A DNA stretch of 64,000 nucleotides from the NCBI RefSeq assembly GCF_002080045.1, contig NZ_MUIN01000011.1, positions 378,354 to 442,353 of the forward strand, read 5' to 3'. This document shows, piece after piece, positions 50,435-59,877 of the stretch; the stretch's first letter is position 1, and every line of letters starts with the position of its first letter. This DNA comes from Pseudomonas sp. Bc-h. Lineage in GTDB: Bacteria; Pseudomonadota; Gammaproteobacteria; Pseudomonadales; Pseudomonadaceae. A model generated the notes under the pieces. It was not told where the DNA came from. It worked only from the letters and a program-made list of their open reading frames with translations, and made no database searches. Both the position numbers and the translations under genes were made by a program.

Positions 50435-51529
50435 TCAATCGTCGCTGATGGAAATGTTCGGCATCGCCACAGTGGCCGCTTCCTGCAGCACGATGCGCGC
50501 GCCTACGTGGCGGGCGAGTTCCTGATAGACCATGGCGATCTGGCTTTCCGGTTCGGCAATCGCAGTTGGCTTGCCGCCATCGGCCTGTTCGCGAATCAGC
50601 ATCGACAGAGGCAAGGAGGCCAGCAGCTCGACGCCGTACTGCGAGGCGAGTTTCTCGCCGCCGCCTTCACCGAACAGATGCTCGGCATGGCCGCAGTTCG
50701 AGCAGATGTGTACCGCCATGTTTTCCACGACGCCAAGCACCGGAATGTTGACCTTGCGGAACATCTCCACGCCCTTCTTTGCATCCAGCAGCGCCAGATC
50801 CTGCGGCGTGGTGACGATGACGGCACCCGCCACCGGAACCTTCTGCGCCAGCGTAAGCTGGATGTCGCCAGTGCCAGGTGGCATATCAATGACCAGGTAA
50901 TCGAGGTCGGTCCAAGCGGTCTGAGTGATCAGTTGCAGCAGCGCGCCGGAAACCATCGGGCCGCGCCAGACCATCGGCGTGTTGTCGTCGGTCAGGAACG
51001 CCATCGACATCACTTCAATGCCATGGGCCTCGATCGGCACGAACCATTTCTGGTCCTTGATCTTCGGCCGGGTGCCCTCGGCAATACCGAACATCACGCC
51101 TTGGCTCGGCCCGTAGATATCGGCATCGAGGATCCCGACCCGCGCACCTTCGCGCGACAACGCCAGAGCAAGGTTGGCCGCAGTGGTGGACTTGCCTACA
51201 CCGCCCTTGCCGGAGGCGACAGCGACAATGTTCTTGACGTTGGCAAGGCCAGGAATCTGGGCCTGAGCCTTGTGCGCCGCGATCAGGGTGTCTATCTGCA
51301 CCTTGGCCGAAGCAACCCCGTCCAGACCTTCAATGGCCATTTGCAGCATCTGCGCCCAGCCGTTCTTGAATAGCGCGGCGGCATAACCCAACTCCAGCTG
51401 CACGCTCACGCGATCACCGTCGATATCGATGGCACGCACACAACCGGCGCTGACCGGGTCTTGGTTCAAATAAGGGTCGGTGTACTGGCGAAGGACGGCT
51501 TCCACCGTTGCGCGATTGACAGCGCTCAT
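50435..51529 (-). CDS. apbC: Iron-sulfur cluster carrier protein ApbC (Mrp)
   Basis: A 364-residue P-loop ATPase that carries Fe-S clusters to apo-proteins. An N-terminal MIP18/DUF59 domain (about 1-85, VEAVLRQYTDPYLNQDPVSAG) precedes the deviant Walker A GKGGVGKSTTAANLAL (about 110-125). Switch II VIDMPPGTGDIQLTLAQ and the cluster-binding CxxC in HICSNCGHAEHLFG (about 278-282) are intact. The order dcd-apbC-metG agrees with PAO1 (from memory). It is divergent from metG with about 180 bases between starts, a probable shared regulatory space. Confidence 0.95.
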   Translation of the reverse strand: MSAVNRATVEAVLRQYTDPYLNQDPVSAGCVRAIDIDGDRVSVQLELGYAAALFKNGWAQMLQMAIEGLDGVASAKVQIDTLIAAHKAQAQIPGLANVKNIVAVASGKGGVGKSTTAANLALALSREGARVGILDADIYGPSQGVMFGIAEGTRPKIKDQKWFVPIEAHGIEVMSMAFLTDDNTPMVWRGPMVSGALLQLITQTAWTDLDYLVIDMPPGTGDIQLTLAQKVPVAGAVIVTTPQDLALLDAKKGVEMFRKVNIPVLGVVENMAVHICSNCGHAEHLFGEGGGEKLASQYGVELLASLPLSMLIREQADGGKPTAIAEPESQIAMVYQELARHVGARIVLQEAATVAMPNISISDD

Positions 51530-51711
51530 GGGTCACTCCCGAAAAAGACTGAGCAAAACAGGCGGCTATCCTACCGCGTTCGTCGGAATAAGAGGGACCG
51601 GGTTTTGCCCAACGTCCACGAAGCAGATTCCGACACGCTGTGTGGGATGAAAAAAAAAGCTCAGACCTTTATAGTGGCCGACCTCCGTTTCACTTCAAGT
51701 AGCCGAGCCCC

Positions 51712-53760
51712 ATGTCCGAGCCACGCAAGATTCTCGTCACCAGCGCCCTGCCCTATGCCAATGGTTCCATTCACCTTGGCCACATGCTCGAGTACATCCA
51801 GACCGACATGTGGGTGCGCTTTCAGAAGCACCGCGGCAATCAGTGCATTTATGTGTGCGCGGACGATGCCCATGGCTCGGCAATCATGCTGCGCGCGGAA
51901 AAGGAAGGCATTACCCCGGAACAGCTGATCGCCAATGTCCAGGCCGAGCACAGCGCCGACTTCGCCGACTTCCTGGTGAATTTCGACAACTTCCACTCGA
52001 CCCACTCCGAAGAAAACCGCGAGTTGTCAGGCTTGATCTACACCCGCCTGCGCGACGCCGGGCACATCGCCACGCGCTCGGTGACCCAGTATTTCGACCC
52101 TGAAAAGAAAATGTTCCTGGCCGACCGCTTCATCAAGGGCACCTGCCCGAAATGCGGCACGGAAGACCAATACGGCGACAACTGCGAAAAATGCGGCGCC
52201 ACCTACGCTCCGACTGACCTGAAAGATCCGAAATCAGCGATTTCCGGTGCGACGCCTGTCCTCAAGGACTCGAAGCATTTCTTCTTCGATCTGCCGGCCT
52301 TCGACGCCATGCTGAAAAGCTGGACCCGCAGCGGAACCCTGCAGGACGCCGTGGCGAACAAGATCGCCGAATGGCTGGATTCCGGCCTGCAGCAGTGGGA
52401 CATCTCCCGAGATGCGCCTTACTTCGGTTTCGAAATTCCCGACGAGCCGGGCAAGTACTTCTACGTCTGGCTCGATGCGCCAATCGGCTACATGGCCAGC
52501 TTCAAGAACCTGTGCGACCGCACGCCTGCGCTGGACTTCGATGCGTTCTGGAACAAGGACTCTACCGCCGAGCTGTATCACTTCATCGGCAAGGACATCG
52601 TCAATTTCCATGCCCTGTTCTGGCCAGCGATGCTCGAAGGCTCGGGTTTCCGCAAACCAAGCGGGATCAACGTCCACGGCTATCTGACCGTCAACGGCCA
52701 GAAGATGTCGAAGTCACGCGGCACCTTCATCAAGGCGCGCACCTACCTTGAGCATCTGTCGCCGGAATACCTGCGTTACTACTACGCGGCCAAACTGAGC
52801 CGAGGCGTCGACGACCTCGACCTGAACCTCGAAGACTTCGTGCAGAAGGTCAACTCCGACCTGATCGGCAAAGTCGTGAATATCGCCAGCCGTTGCGCGG
52901 GTTTCATCCACAAAGGCAACGCAGGCGTACTGGTGTCCGGCAACGCTGCGCCGGAGCTGACCGACGCGTTCCTCGCCGCAGCGCCGAGCATCGCCGAGGC
53001 TTACGAGGCCCGGGACTTCGCCCGTGCCATGCGTGAAATCATGGCGCTGGCCGACCGCGCCAACGCCTGGATCGCCGACAAGGCGCCGTGGTCTCTCGCC
53101 AAGCAGGAAGGCAAACAGGAAGAAGTGCAGGGGATCTGTGCGCTGGGCGTCAACCTGTTCCGTCAGTTGGTGATCTTCCTCAAGCCCGTTTTGCCTAATC
53201 TGGCGGCCGATGCCGAACAGTTCCTGAACGTCGCCCCGCTCACATGGAATGACCACCTGACGTTGCTCAGCAATCATCAGTTGAACCCTTTCCAGGCGCT
53301 GATGACCCGTATCGATCCAGCAAAAGTGGAAGCCATGACCAACGCGTCGAAAGAAGACCTGACCGCCAGCGCCACTGATACCGGGGGCACTGCTCAGGGC
53401 AATGGCGAGTTGACCAGGGACCCGCTGTCTGCGGAAATCGACTTCGACGCCTTTGCCGCCATCGACTTGCGTGTCGCGCTGATTGAAAAAGCCGAACACG
53501 TTGAAGGCGCTGACAAGCTGCTGCGCCTGACCCTTGATATCGGCGACGAAAAACGCAACGTGTTCTCCGGAATCAAGAGCGCATACCCGAATCCGGCTGA
53601 ACTCGAAGGCCGCCTGACCATGATGATCGCCAACCTTAAACCACGGAAAATGCGTTTCGGCATTTCCGAAGGCATGGTCATGGCAGCCGGTCCTGGCGGC
53701 GAAGAGATTTATCTGCTCAGCCCTGACAGCGGCGCCAAGCCGGGCCAGCGCATCAAGTAA
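51712..53760 (+). CDS. metG: Methionyl-tRNA synthetase MetG
   Basis: A 682-residue class I synthetase. The HIGH-type motif is NGSIHLGHML (about 18-27). The zinc knuckles are CPKCGTEDQYGDNCEKC (about 146-162). KMSKS is intact in NGQKMSKSRGTF (about 330-341). An anticodon-binding helical domain follows, and then a C-terminal tRNA-binding (EMAP/Trbp111-like) domain from about residue 580 (FDAFAAIDLRVALIEKAEHV) that makes the enzyme a dimer. Length is normal for the E. coli type. The start has only a weak upstream purine stretch. Confidence 0.97.
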   Translation: MSEPRKILVTSALPYANGSIHLGHMLEYIQTDMWVRFQKHRGNQCIYVCADDAHGSAIMLRAEKEGITPEQLIANVQAEHSADFADFLVNFDNFHSTHSEENRELSGLIYTRLRDAGHIATRSVTQYFDPEKKMFLADRFIKGTCPKCGTEDQYGDNCEKCGATYAPTDLKDPKSAISGATPVLKDSKHFFFDLPAFDAMLKSWTRSGTLQDAVANKIAEWLDSGLQQWDISRDAPYFGFEIPDEPGKYFYVWLDAPIGYMASFKNLCDRTPALDFDAFWNKDSTAELYHFIGKDIVNFHALFWPAMLEGSGFRKPSGINVHGYLTVNGQKMSKSRGTFIKARTYLEHLSPEYLRYYYAAKLSRGVDDLDLNLEDFVQKVNSDLIGKVVNIASRCAGFIHKGNAGVLVSGNAAPELTDAFLAAAPSIAEAYEARDFARAMREIMALADRANAWIADKAPWSLAKQEGKQEEVQGICALGVNLFRQLVIFLKPVLPNLAADAEQFLNVAPLTWNDHLTLLSNHQLNPFQALMTRIDPAKVEAMTNASKEDLTASATDTGGTAQGNGELTRDPLSAEIDFDAFAAIDLRVALIEKAEHVEGADKLLRLTLDIGDEKRNVFSGIKSAYPNPAELEGRLTMMIANLKPRKMRFGISEGMVMAAGPGGEEIYLLSPDSGAKPGQRIK

Positions 53761-53806
53761 CCATGAACGTGGCCGACGTCCTCTGGGGCGTCGGTCTGGT
53801 CAAAGC

Positions 53807-54889
53807 ATGAGCCTGATTCAGCGCATCGACGCCCTCCTGCCGCAAACCCAGTGCGGTAAATGCGGCCATCCTGGTTGCAAGCCTTACGCCGAAGGCATCG
53901 CCGACGGCGAAGCAATCAACAAATGCCCACCTGGCGGTGATGAAACCATCGCAGCCCTGTCACGCCTGCTGAATGTCCCTGTGTTGCAGCTGGATACCGA
54001 ACGTGGCAGCGCGCCGCCTCAGGTGGCCTTCATACGCGAGGCTGAGTGCATTGGCTGCACCAAGTGCATTCGGGCCTGCCCGGTGGATGCGATTGTCGGC
54101 GCAGCGAAACTGATGCACACCGTGATCGTCGCTGAATGCACCGGTTGCGACCTCTGCGTGGCGCCCTGCCCTGTCGACTGTATCGACATGCTTCCATTGC
54201 CCGCCGCAACCGTCGTGCCGATCGTGGGCGGGCTGGCGTTCACTGATGCGCAATCTGTCGCGCGTGCGGCCAAGCGCGGCCACGCACGCCATCGCTTCGA
54301 GGCCCGCAACGCGCGTCTGCAGCGCGAGGAGCAGCAGCGACTGACAGAACGCCTGGCTCGCCAGCGAAAATCCGATGCTCCACCCTTTTCCAAAACCGAT
54401 CCGGTGCAGCCAGAGGTAGAACGGGCTCGCGCACAGGTGACCACTGACAACGATGCAGCGCTGAAACAGGCCCGCATCAATGTAGCGATGAGCCGTGCGC
54501 AGCTGAACAAGTCACTCAAGGCCTTCGGTCACCCGCCCATCGCTGAACAGGCTGCGCGTCTGGTCGAGTTACAGCGCCAGTACGACGAAGCCGAACACAG
54601 CCTTGCAGAACTCCAGAAGGCAGCCCCGACTGACGATGCGCCCTCTTCGGCCGCGACGCCCCGAGCGGCACGAGCGGCACGAGCGGCACGACCTGACAAA
54701 GCAGCACTGAATCGAGCGAAAATTCAGCTGGCCATGCGCCGTGCAGCAATCAAAAAAGCGCAATCGGCGGAAGTGTCGGCTGAGCAGCTCGCAGCATTGA
54801 ACGAAGAGCTTGATCAGGCCGAACAAGTGCTGAGTGCCCTTGAGGCCAGCGTTAACGTGAAAACAAACCCGACTGGTTCTCAGGAATAA
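53807..54889 (+). CDS. rnfB: Orphan RnfB-like ferredoxin, soluble and C-terminally extended
   Basis: A 360-residue protein. The RnfB 4Fe-4S domain begins almost at the N-terminus: C16-x2-C19-x4-C24...C40 in QCGKCGHPGC and NKCPPGG. Two ferredoxin clusters follow: CIGCTKCIRACP (C81-C91) and CTGCDLCVAPCP (C111-C121). The N-terminal membrane helix of normal RnfB is absent, so the protein should be soluble. Residues 170-360 form a charged, helical extension with two related modules (about 219-271 and 301-347) separated by an ARAARAARAAR stretch, recalling the RnfC tail. No other rnf gene is nearby. The gene is followed by nth, as at the end of rnf operons. Confidence 0.85.
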   Translation: MSLIQRIDALLPQTQCGKCGHPGCKPYAEGIADGEAINKCPPGGDETIAALSRLLNVPVLQLDTERGSAPPQVAFIREAECIGCTKCIRACPVDAIVGAAKLMHTVIVAECTGCDLCVAPCPVDCIDMLPLPAATVVPIVGGLAFTDAQSVARAAKRGHARHRFEARNARLQREEQQRLTERLARQRKSDAPPFSKTDPVQPEVERARAQVTTDNDAALKQARINVAMSRAQLNKSLKAFGHPPIAEQAARLVELQRQYDEAEHSLAELQKAAPTDDAPSSAATPRAARAARAARPDKAALNRAKIQLAMRRAAIKKAQSAEVSAEQLAALNEELDQAEQVLSALEASVNVKTNPTGSQE

Positions 54890-54911
54890 CTTCTCAGGAA
54901 TAGCGCACTTC

Positions 54912-55550
54912 ATGAACGCAGCAAAACGGCTGGAAATTTTTCGTCGCCTTCACGAAGACAATCCCGATCCCAAGACAGAGTTGTCCTACAGCACGCCATT
55001 TGAATTGCTCATCGCCGTGATCCTTTCAGCGCAAGCTACTGACGTAGGTGTGAATAAGGCTACAGCTCGACTGTACCCGGTCGCCAATACACCTCAAGCG
55101 ATTTACGACTTGGGTGTTGAGGGGCTGTCTGAATACATCAAGACCATCGGTCTCTACAACAGCAAGGCAAAGAACGTGATCGAGACATGCCGAATGCTGG
55201 TAGAGCTGCATGGAGGTGAAGTCCCACAGACCCGTGAGGCCCTGGAAGCGCTACCTGGTGTCGGGCGAAAGACCGCAAATGTGGTGCTCAACACGGCGTT
55301 CCGGCAACTGGCAATGGCAGTCGACACGCACATTTTCCGGGTCAGCAATCGGACAGGAATCGCTCCCGGCAAAAACGTCGTTGAAGTCGAGAACAAGCTG
55401 ATGAAGTTCGTTCCCAAGGACTACCTGCTGGACGCACACCACTGGCTGATTCTCCACGGTCGCTATGTCTGCGTGGCGCGCAAGCCCCGTTGCGGCAGTT
55501 GTCGAATCGAGGACCTCTGCGAATACAAGGCCAAAACGTCCGATGATTGA
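54912..55550 (+). CDS. nth: Endonuclease III
   Basis: A 212-residue DNA glycosylase/AP lyase that removes oxidised pyrimidines. The helix-hairpin-helix EALPGVGRKTANVVLN carries the catalytic Lys (K120 equivalent), and AVDTHIFRVSNRTG the catalytic Asp. The 4Fe-4S loop at the C-terminus is C-x6-C-x2-C-x5-C in GRYVCVARKPRCGSCRIEDLC. It starts 22 bases after the RnfB-like stop, so the two are probably one operon. Its codon use looks slightly more AT-rich than neighbouring genes. Confidence 0.96.
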   Translation: MNAAKRLEIFRRLHEDNPDPKTELSYSTPFELLIAVILSAQATDVGVNKATARLYPVANTPQAIYDLGVEGLSEYIKTIGLYNSKAKNVIETCRMLVELHGGEVPQTREALEALPGVGRKTANVVLNTAFRQLAMAVDTHIFRVSNRTGIAPGKNVVEVENKLMKFVPKDYLLDAHHWLILHGRYVCVARKPRCGSCRIEDLCEYKAKTSDD

Positions 55551-55658
55551 GCGATAGGGTTTTTACCAATCGATCGATTGAAAAAATCTTTTTTACCCAG
55601 CCGAAGTTTGTCGCTATAAGGTGCGCCAATGACAGTCTAAGTCTGGAGCCACCTTTTT

Positions 55659-55841
55659 ATGAGCACTGACAAAGAGCAGATGGATGTAGATGACGACTTC
55701 GTGCCCGGAGACTCCGACGAAGCCGCTCAAGTACCCGTGGAAACGGCGAAGACCAATCTCAGCAAACGCCGCACTATCGATAACCTGCTGGAAGAACGTC
55801 GCCTGCAAAGACAGCTGGCCGACTACGATTTCGACCTCTAA
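55659..55841 (+). CDS. PA3496-family small protein (60 aa)
   Basis: A small acidic protein: MSTDKEQMDVDDDF at the start and, towards the end, the conserved basic-helical signature SKRRTIDNLLEERRLQRQL followed by DYDFDL. It matches the family named after PA3496, annotated as a putative envelope integrity protein and located next to nth in PAO1. The exact role is not established. It is preceded by GGAGCCACC. Confidence 0.85.
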   Translation: MSTDKEQMDVDDDFVPGDSDEAAQVPVETAKTNLSKRRTIDNLLEERRLQRQLADYDFDL

Positions 55842-55966
55842 AGCCACACCCCTCCAAAGCCTCTCTGCCATTTGAGAGGCTTCAGTCTGTCTACGAGATT
55901 GCTGCTGATACAGCCTGCCAATATTCGCACAGACCTCAAATCCGTTACCAGGCCCTGCACCGCTCG

Positions 55967-56593
55967 CTAGACCAGCCCGTTACGTTGAGCGAGCTCGATG
56001 AGATCGACCAGTGAGTGAGCATTGAGCTTCAGTAGCAGCCGCGTTTTGTAGGTACTGACCGTCTTGTTGCTGAGAAACATCCCATCTGCGATTTCCTTGT
56101 TGGTTTTTCCTCGTGCCAGCTGTTGCAGAACCATCATTTCGCGCCCAGACAGGCGATCCACCATCTCCGCTTCGCTTGCGTTTCCTAAGCTGGAGCGCAC
56201 CGTATGCAGCGCCTGATTGGGAAAATAGCTGTACCCAGATAACACAGCCTTGATGGCGCTTAACAACTCGGTGAGATCCTGCTGCTTGCAAACGTAGCCA
56301 GCAGCACCCGCCTGCATGCAACGCATTGAAAAATGGCCCGGTGCCTGAGAAGTCAGAATCAATACCTTGAACGACAACGTCATCGCGGTCAGCCGGGCAA
56401 TAACCTCAAGCCCGTCAAGTTTGGGAATGCCGATATCCAGGATGACGATATCGGGCAAATGTTCGCGCGCCAACTGCAGCGCATCTACGCCGTTATCCGT
56501 CTCGGCAATGACCTCGTAACCATGACGTTCCATCAACATGCGTACGGCGAGCCGAATGACAGGGTGATCATCCACGATCAACACTTTATTCAT
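55967..56593 (-). CDS. NarL/FixJ (BvgA-like) response regulator
   Basis: A 208-residue regulator starting MNKVLIVDDHPVIRLAVRML (the open frame upstream is not conserved). The receiver has D8/D9, phospho-acceptor D53 in VILDIGIPKLDG, and conserved T/K residues (LILTSQAPG, AAGYVCKQQD). The LuxR-type HTH spans about 143-205 (LSGREMMVLQQLARGKTNKEIADGMFLSNKTVSTYKTRL). It resembles the BvgA/RocA2-type receiver-LuxR proteins of pseudomonads. No sensor kinase is adjacent. It is convergent with the PA3496-family gene. Confidence 0.92.
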   Translation of the reverse strand: MNKVLIVDDHPVIRLAVRMLMERHGYEVIAETDNGVDALQLAREHLPDIVILDIGIPKLDGLEVIARLTAMTLSFKVLILTSQAPGHFSMRCMQAGAAGYVCKQQDLTELLSAIKAVLSGYSYFPNQALHTVRSSLGNASEAEMVDRLSGREMMVLQQLARGKTNKEIADGMFLSNKTVSTYKTRLLLKLNAHSLVDLIELAQRNGLV

Positions 56594-57755
56594 GAGCAGT
56601 CCATTCTTTGCTGTTCGAATTTTCAGAGCCCGCACAATAGCTTAGTCGTTTAGTGCTTTGCATGGCGCTCCTCCCCATGGACAAGCAGGCAAAGACCTTT
56701 CCCACTCAAGCAACAGAAACGTCCTACAAAACCTGCCTTATCCAGTCTCCTTGATAACCCTCTCATTGAATTTTTCCTGCGTACAGCGAACCGCGAGGCT
56801 GGCGATAAAAAGCCGGTTTGCGGAGCCATAATTCACCGGCTTCAATTATTACAACATGCTGAATCATCAATCTAATACCTCTTTGGACTATTCAGCCTGC
56901 TCAAGAGCTACGTAAAACACATGCAGACGTACTCGCAAGCAAGGCATCTGAGATGGCTATCCGATCCTCGGTGCGCGTCGCGGAGCATTGATGCCGTGCC
57001 TGTTTCCGCTCCTCTGCCCGAAATCATCGCGGGCGCCTGTACTTCAGAATAAGCCGATCTGCACAACATGCCAGAAAGCAACAATCATAAAATATTGCGA
57101 ATCACAAGCCGTCCGCAAATCAAGGCCACGTTGAAAAAATACACATCAGAAAAAGATTTTTTGCATATATATATATTTACAGAAATGGCCTACACGGTGC
57201 TCGGAAAGTTCCGAGCCTGGCAATCTGTTCACGCTGGCCACGCCCCCAACGGGTTTCAAACGGCCCTCAGAAATAGCACACAGCAGCGAATCAAATAACT
57301 TTTATCTGCCCATTCGCTTCGTTACTCTTTGCCAAGTTTGAAATCTGCAGATCTTCCGCCACCCACGTAATACCATCCCCTCTTTTAAATCCAGTCAATC
57401 ACCCCCAAATAAGAAAAATACTACACAACTAACAGACCGTTATGACCTGCGCACATAAATTCAGAAAACAATAAAAGACAATTCTGGAAAAAACGATTTT
57501 TTACTTGCCAAACCTATTTCCAGTCGTTACTTTTTTCATCAATAAGTAAGCCATGCCTGGCCAATAAGACAACACTCGAAGTCACCACCCGATAGTTCTC
57601 TGTCACTGTCGTCCATTCATCTCTTGCCTGTATTTCCAGTGTGAGCCGGGATCGGCCGACCCGAACACGCCTTGTCAGGCACTCAAACAACAACTGATCA
57701 AGGACTGCGGCCAAATGTCGGACCGCGCACATCAACATGTTCAAAGGAATAAACC
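56594..57755. other. AT-rich gene-poor gap (about 1.16 kb)
   Basis: This is the largest stretch without a clear gene. Base composition falls well below the rest of the window, with tracts such as 'gcatatatatatatttacag' near 57163 and 'ctaacagaccgttatgacc' near 57430. Two 76-codon ORFs exist, 57068-57298 on plus and 57514-57744 on minus. The first lacks a good RBS and looks non-coding. The second ends ARHGLLIDEKSNDWK and is more protein-like but also has no clear RBS. I see no tRNA, transposase remnant, direct repeats or attachment site. It could hold regulatory RNA, a long promoter region for the downstream gene, or horizontally acquired remnants. Confidence 0.6.
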
Positions 57756-58409
57756 ATGACTAAAAAAACAGGGGCATCCTCAGCGTTTATCCATGAGCCA
57801 CTGGAACTCGCTGACGCCGTAGAGAGGTACGTCGCCCAAGGAGGAGTCATTGATATTGTCCCTGAGGGCGAGTCGGCAGATGCAACAGTTACAGCGACTC
57901 AAAAGGTGCCTGAGCCCGATGCGCAAGCGCAGATAAAAGCGAAGGTAGAACAGCTCAAGGGGCTTGTGGCCAAAGGTGCAGGGGTATCTGCTCTGCAATA
58001 TTCACTGAGGATGAACCGAAAGGAAATCAAGCGCCTGGCGAGCGAGAACGGAGTCAAAATTCTGTACAGCAGGCCGGTACGGGGTTCTCGAACATTACGC
58101 GCACGCGAGACAGCGACCGTTGACGACGCCGTTGCCGGCCACGCCATGCATTATTCAACGCTTGGCTATACGGTACCTGAGATAGCTCAATTATTGGGCA
58201 TTGGTGTACGAGATGTCTGGAACATCGGTAAGGCATACCGCTTCGAGTTCAGAAACAACCCCAGTATCGGCTCCCCTACGCCACCCTGTTCCGACGCCCC
58301 CCTGTCCGAAAATAAACACCCCGGCCGCGTCGTCCACCATGAACGGAACAACACGGAAAACGAATGCGTTGACGAGACAACTAGCGATTTTCAATCCACA
58401 CCGCGCTAG
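57756..58409 (+). CDS. Unrecognised protein with two HTH-like segments (217 aa)
   Basis: I do not recognise this gene. A strong RBS (CAAAGGAATAAACC) precedes the ATG. Residues 1-60 are mixed and acidic. Two stretches look like helix-turn-helix modules: about 65-99 (QLKGLVAKGAGVSALQYSLR, NRKEIKRLASENG) and 125-160 (AGHAMHYSTLGYTVPEIAQLL, IGVRDVWNIGKAYRFEF). The C-terminal 50 residues are polar and probably disordered (NKHPGRVVHHERNNTENE). This suggests a small DNA-binding protein, possibly a regulator acting on the AT-rich gap just upstream. It is convergent with argG. Low similarity to anything I know, so possibly acquired. Confidence 0.7.
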   Translation: MTKKTGASSAFIHEPLELADAVERYVAQGGVIDIVPEGESADATVTATQKVPEPDAQAQIKAKVEQLKGLVAKGAGVSALQYSLRMNRKEIKRLASENGVKILYSRPVRGSRTLRARETATVDDAVAGHAMHYSTLGYTVPEIAQLLGIGVRDVWNIGKAYRFEFRNNPSIGSPTPPCSDAPLSENKHPGRVVHHERNNTENECVDETTSDFQSTPR

Positions 58410-58478
58410 TTAGGCGGTAGTGTTACTTATCTGCCACTAAGGGAATAAACGCGAGAAACAACAGAGCGATCAGAGAAG

Positions 58479-58515
58479 CAAAAAAAAGGTGCAACTCCTT
58501 GCGGAGTTGCACCTT
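58479..58515 (-). terminator. Terminator after argG
   Basis: The stem aggtgcaactcc / ggagttgcacct with loop 'ttgc' is preceded on the plus strand by eight As, which become a T-tract for minus-strand transcription. It lies 16 bases after the argG stop. Confidence 0.93.
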
Positions 58516-58530
58516 GATCACCGATTGCGA

Positions 58531-59748
<1,218 letters not shown>

Positions 59749-59877
59749 GCCATCACTCCAACGCGTTGTACGGAAAACCGCTGATTCTACCGTTCAAACC
59801 CGTGGATTTACAGTGTCGCGACAGCTTCTGACGACGAAGCGACAGAATCTGTCAAACACACGACGCCGAGATGGCGC

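Noticed and set aside
50297..51373. 358-codon plus-strand ORF opposite apbC
   Set aside because: Antisense to apbC, which has intact Walker A and CxxC motifs. The plus-strand translation is Arg/His-rich without features.
57068..57298. 76-codon plus-strand ORF in the AT-rich gap
   Set aside because: No ribosome binding site, mixed composition and no conserved motif; it could be a chance frame in AT-rich DNA.
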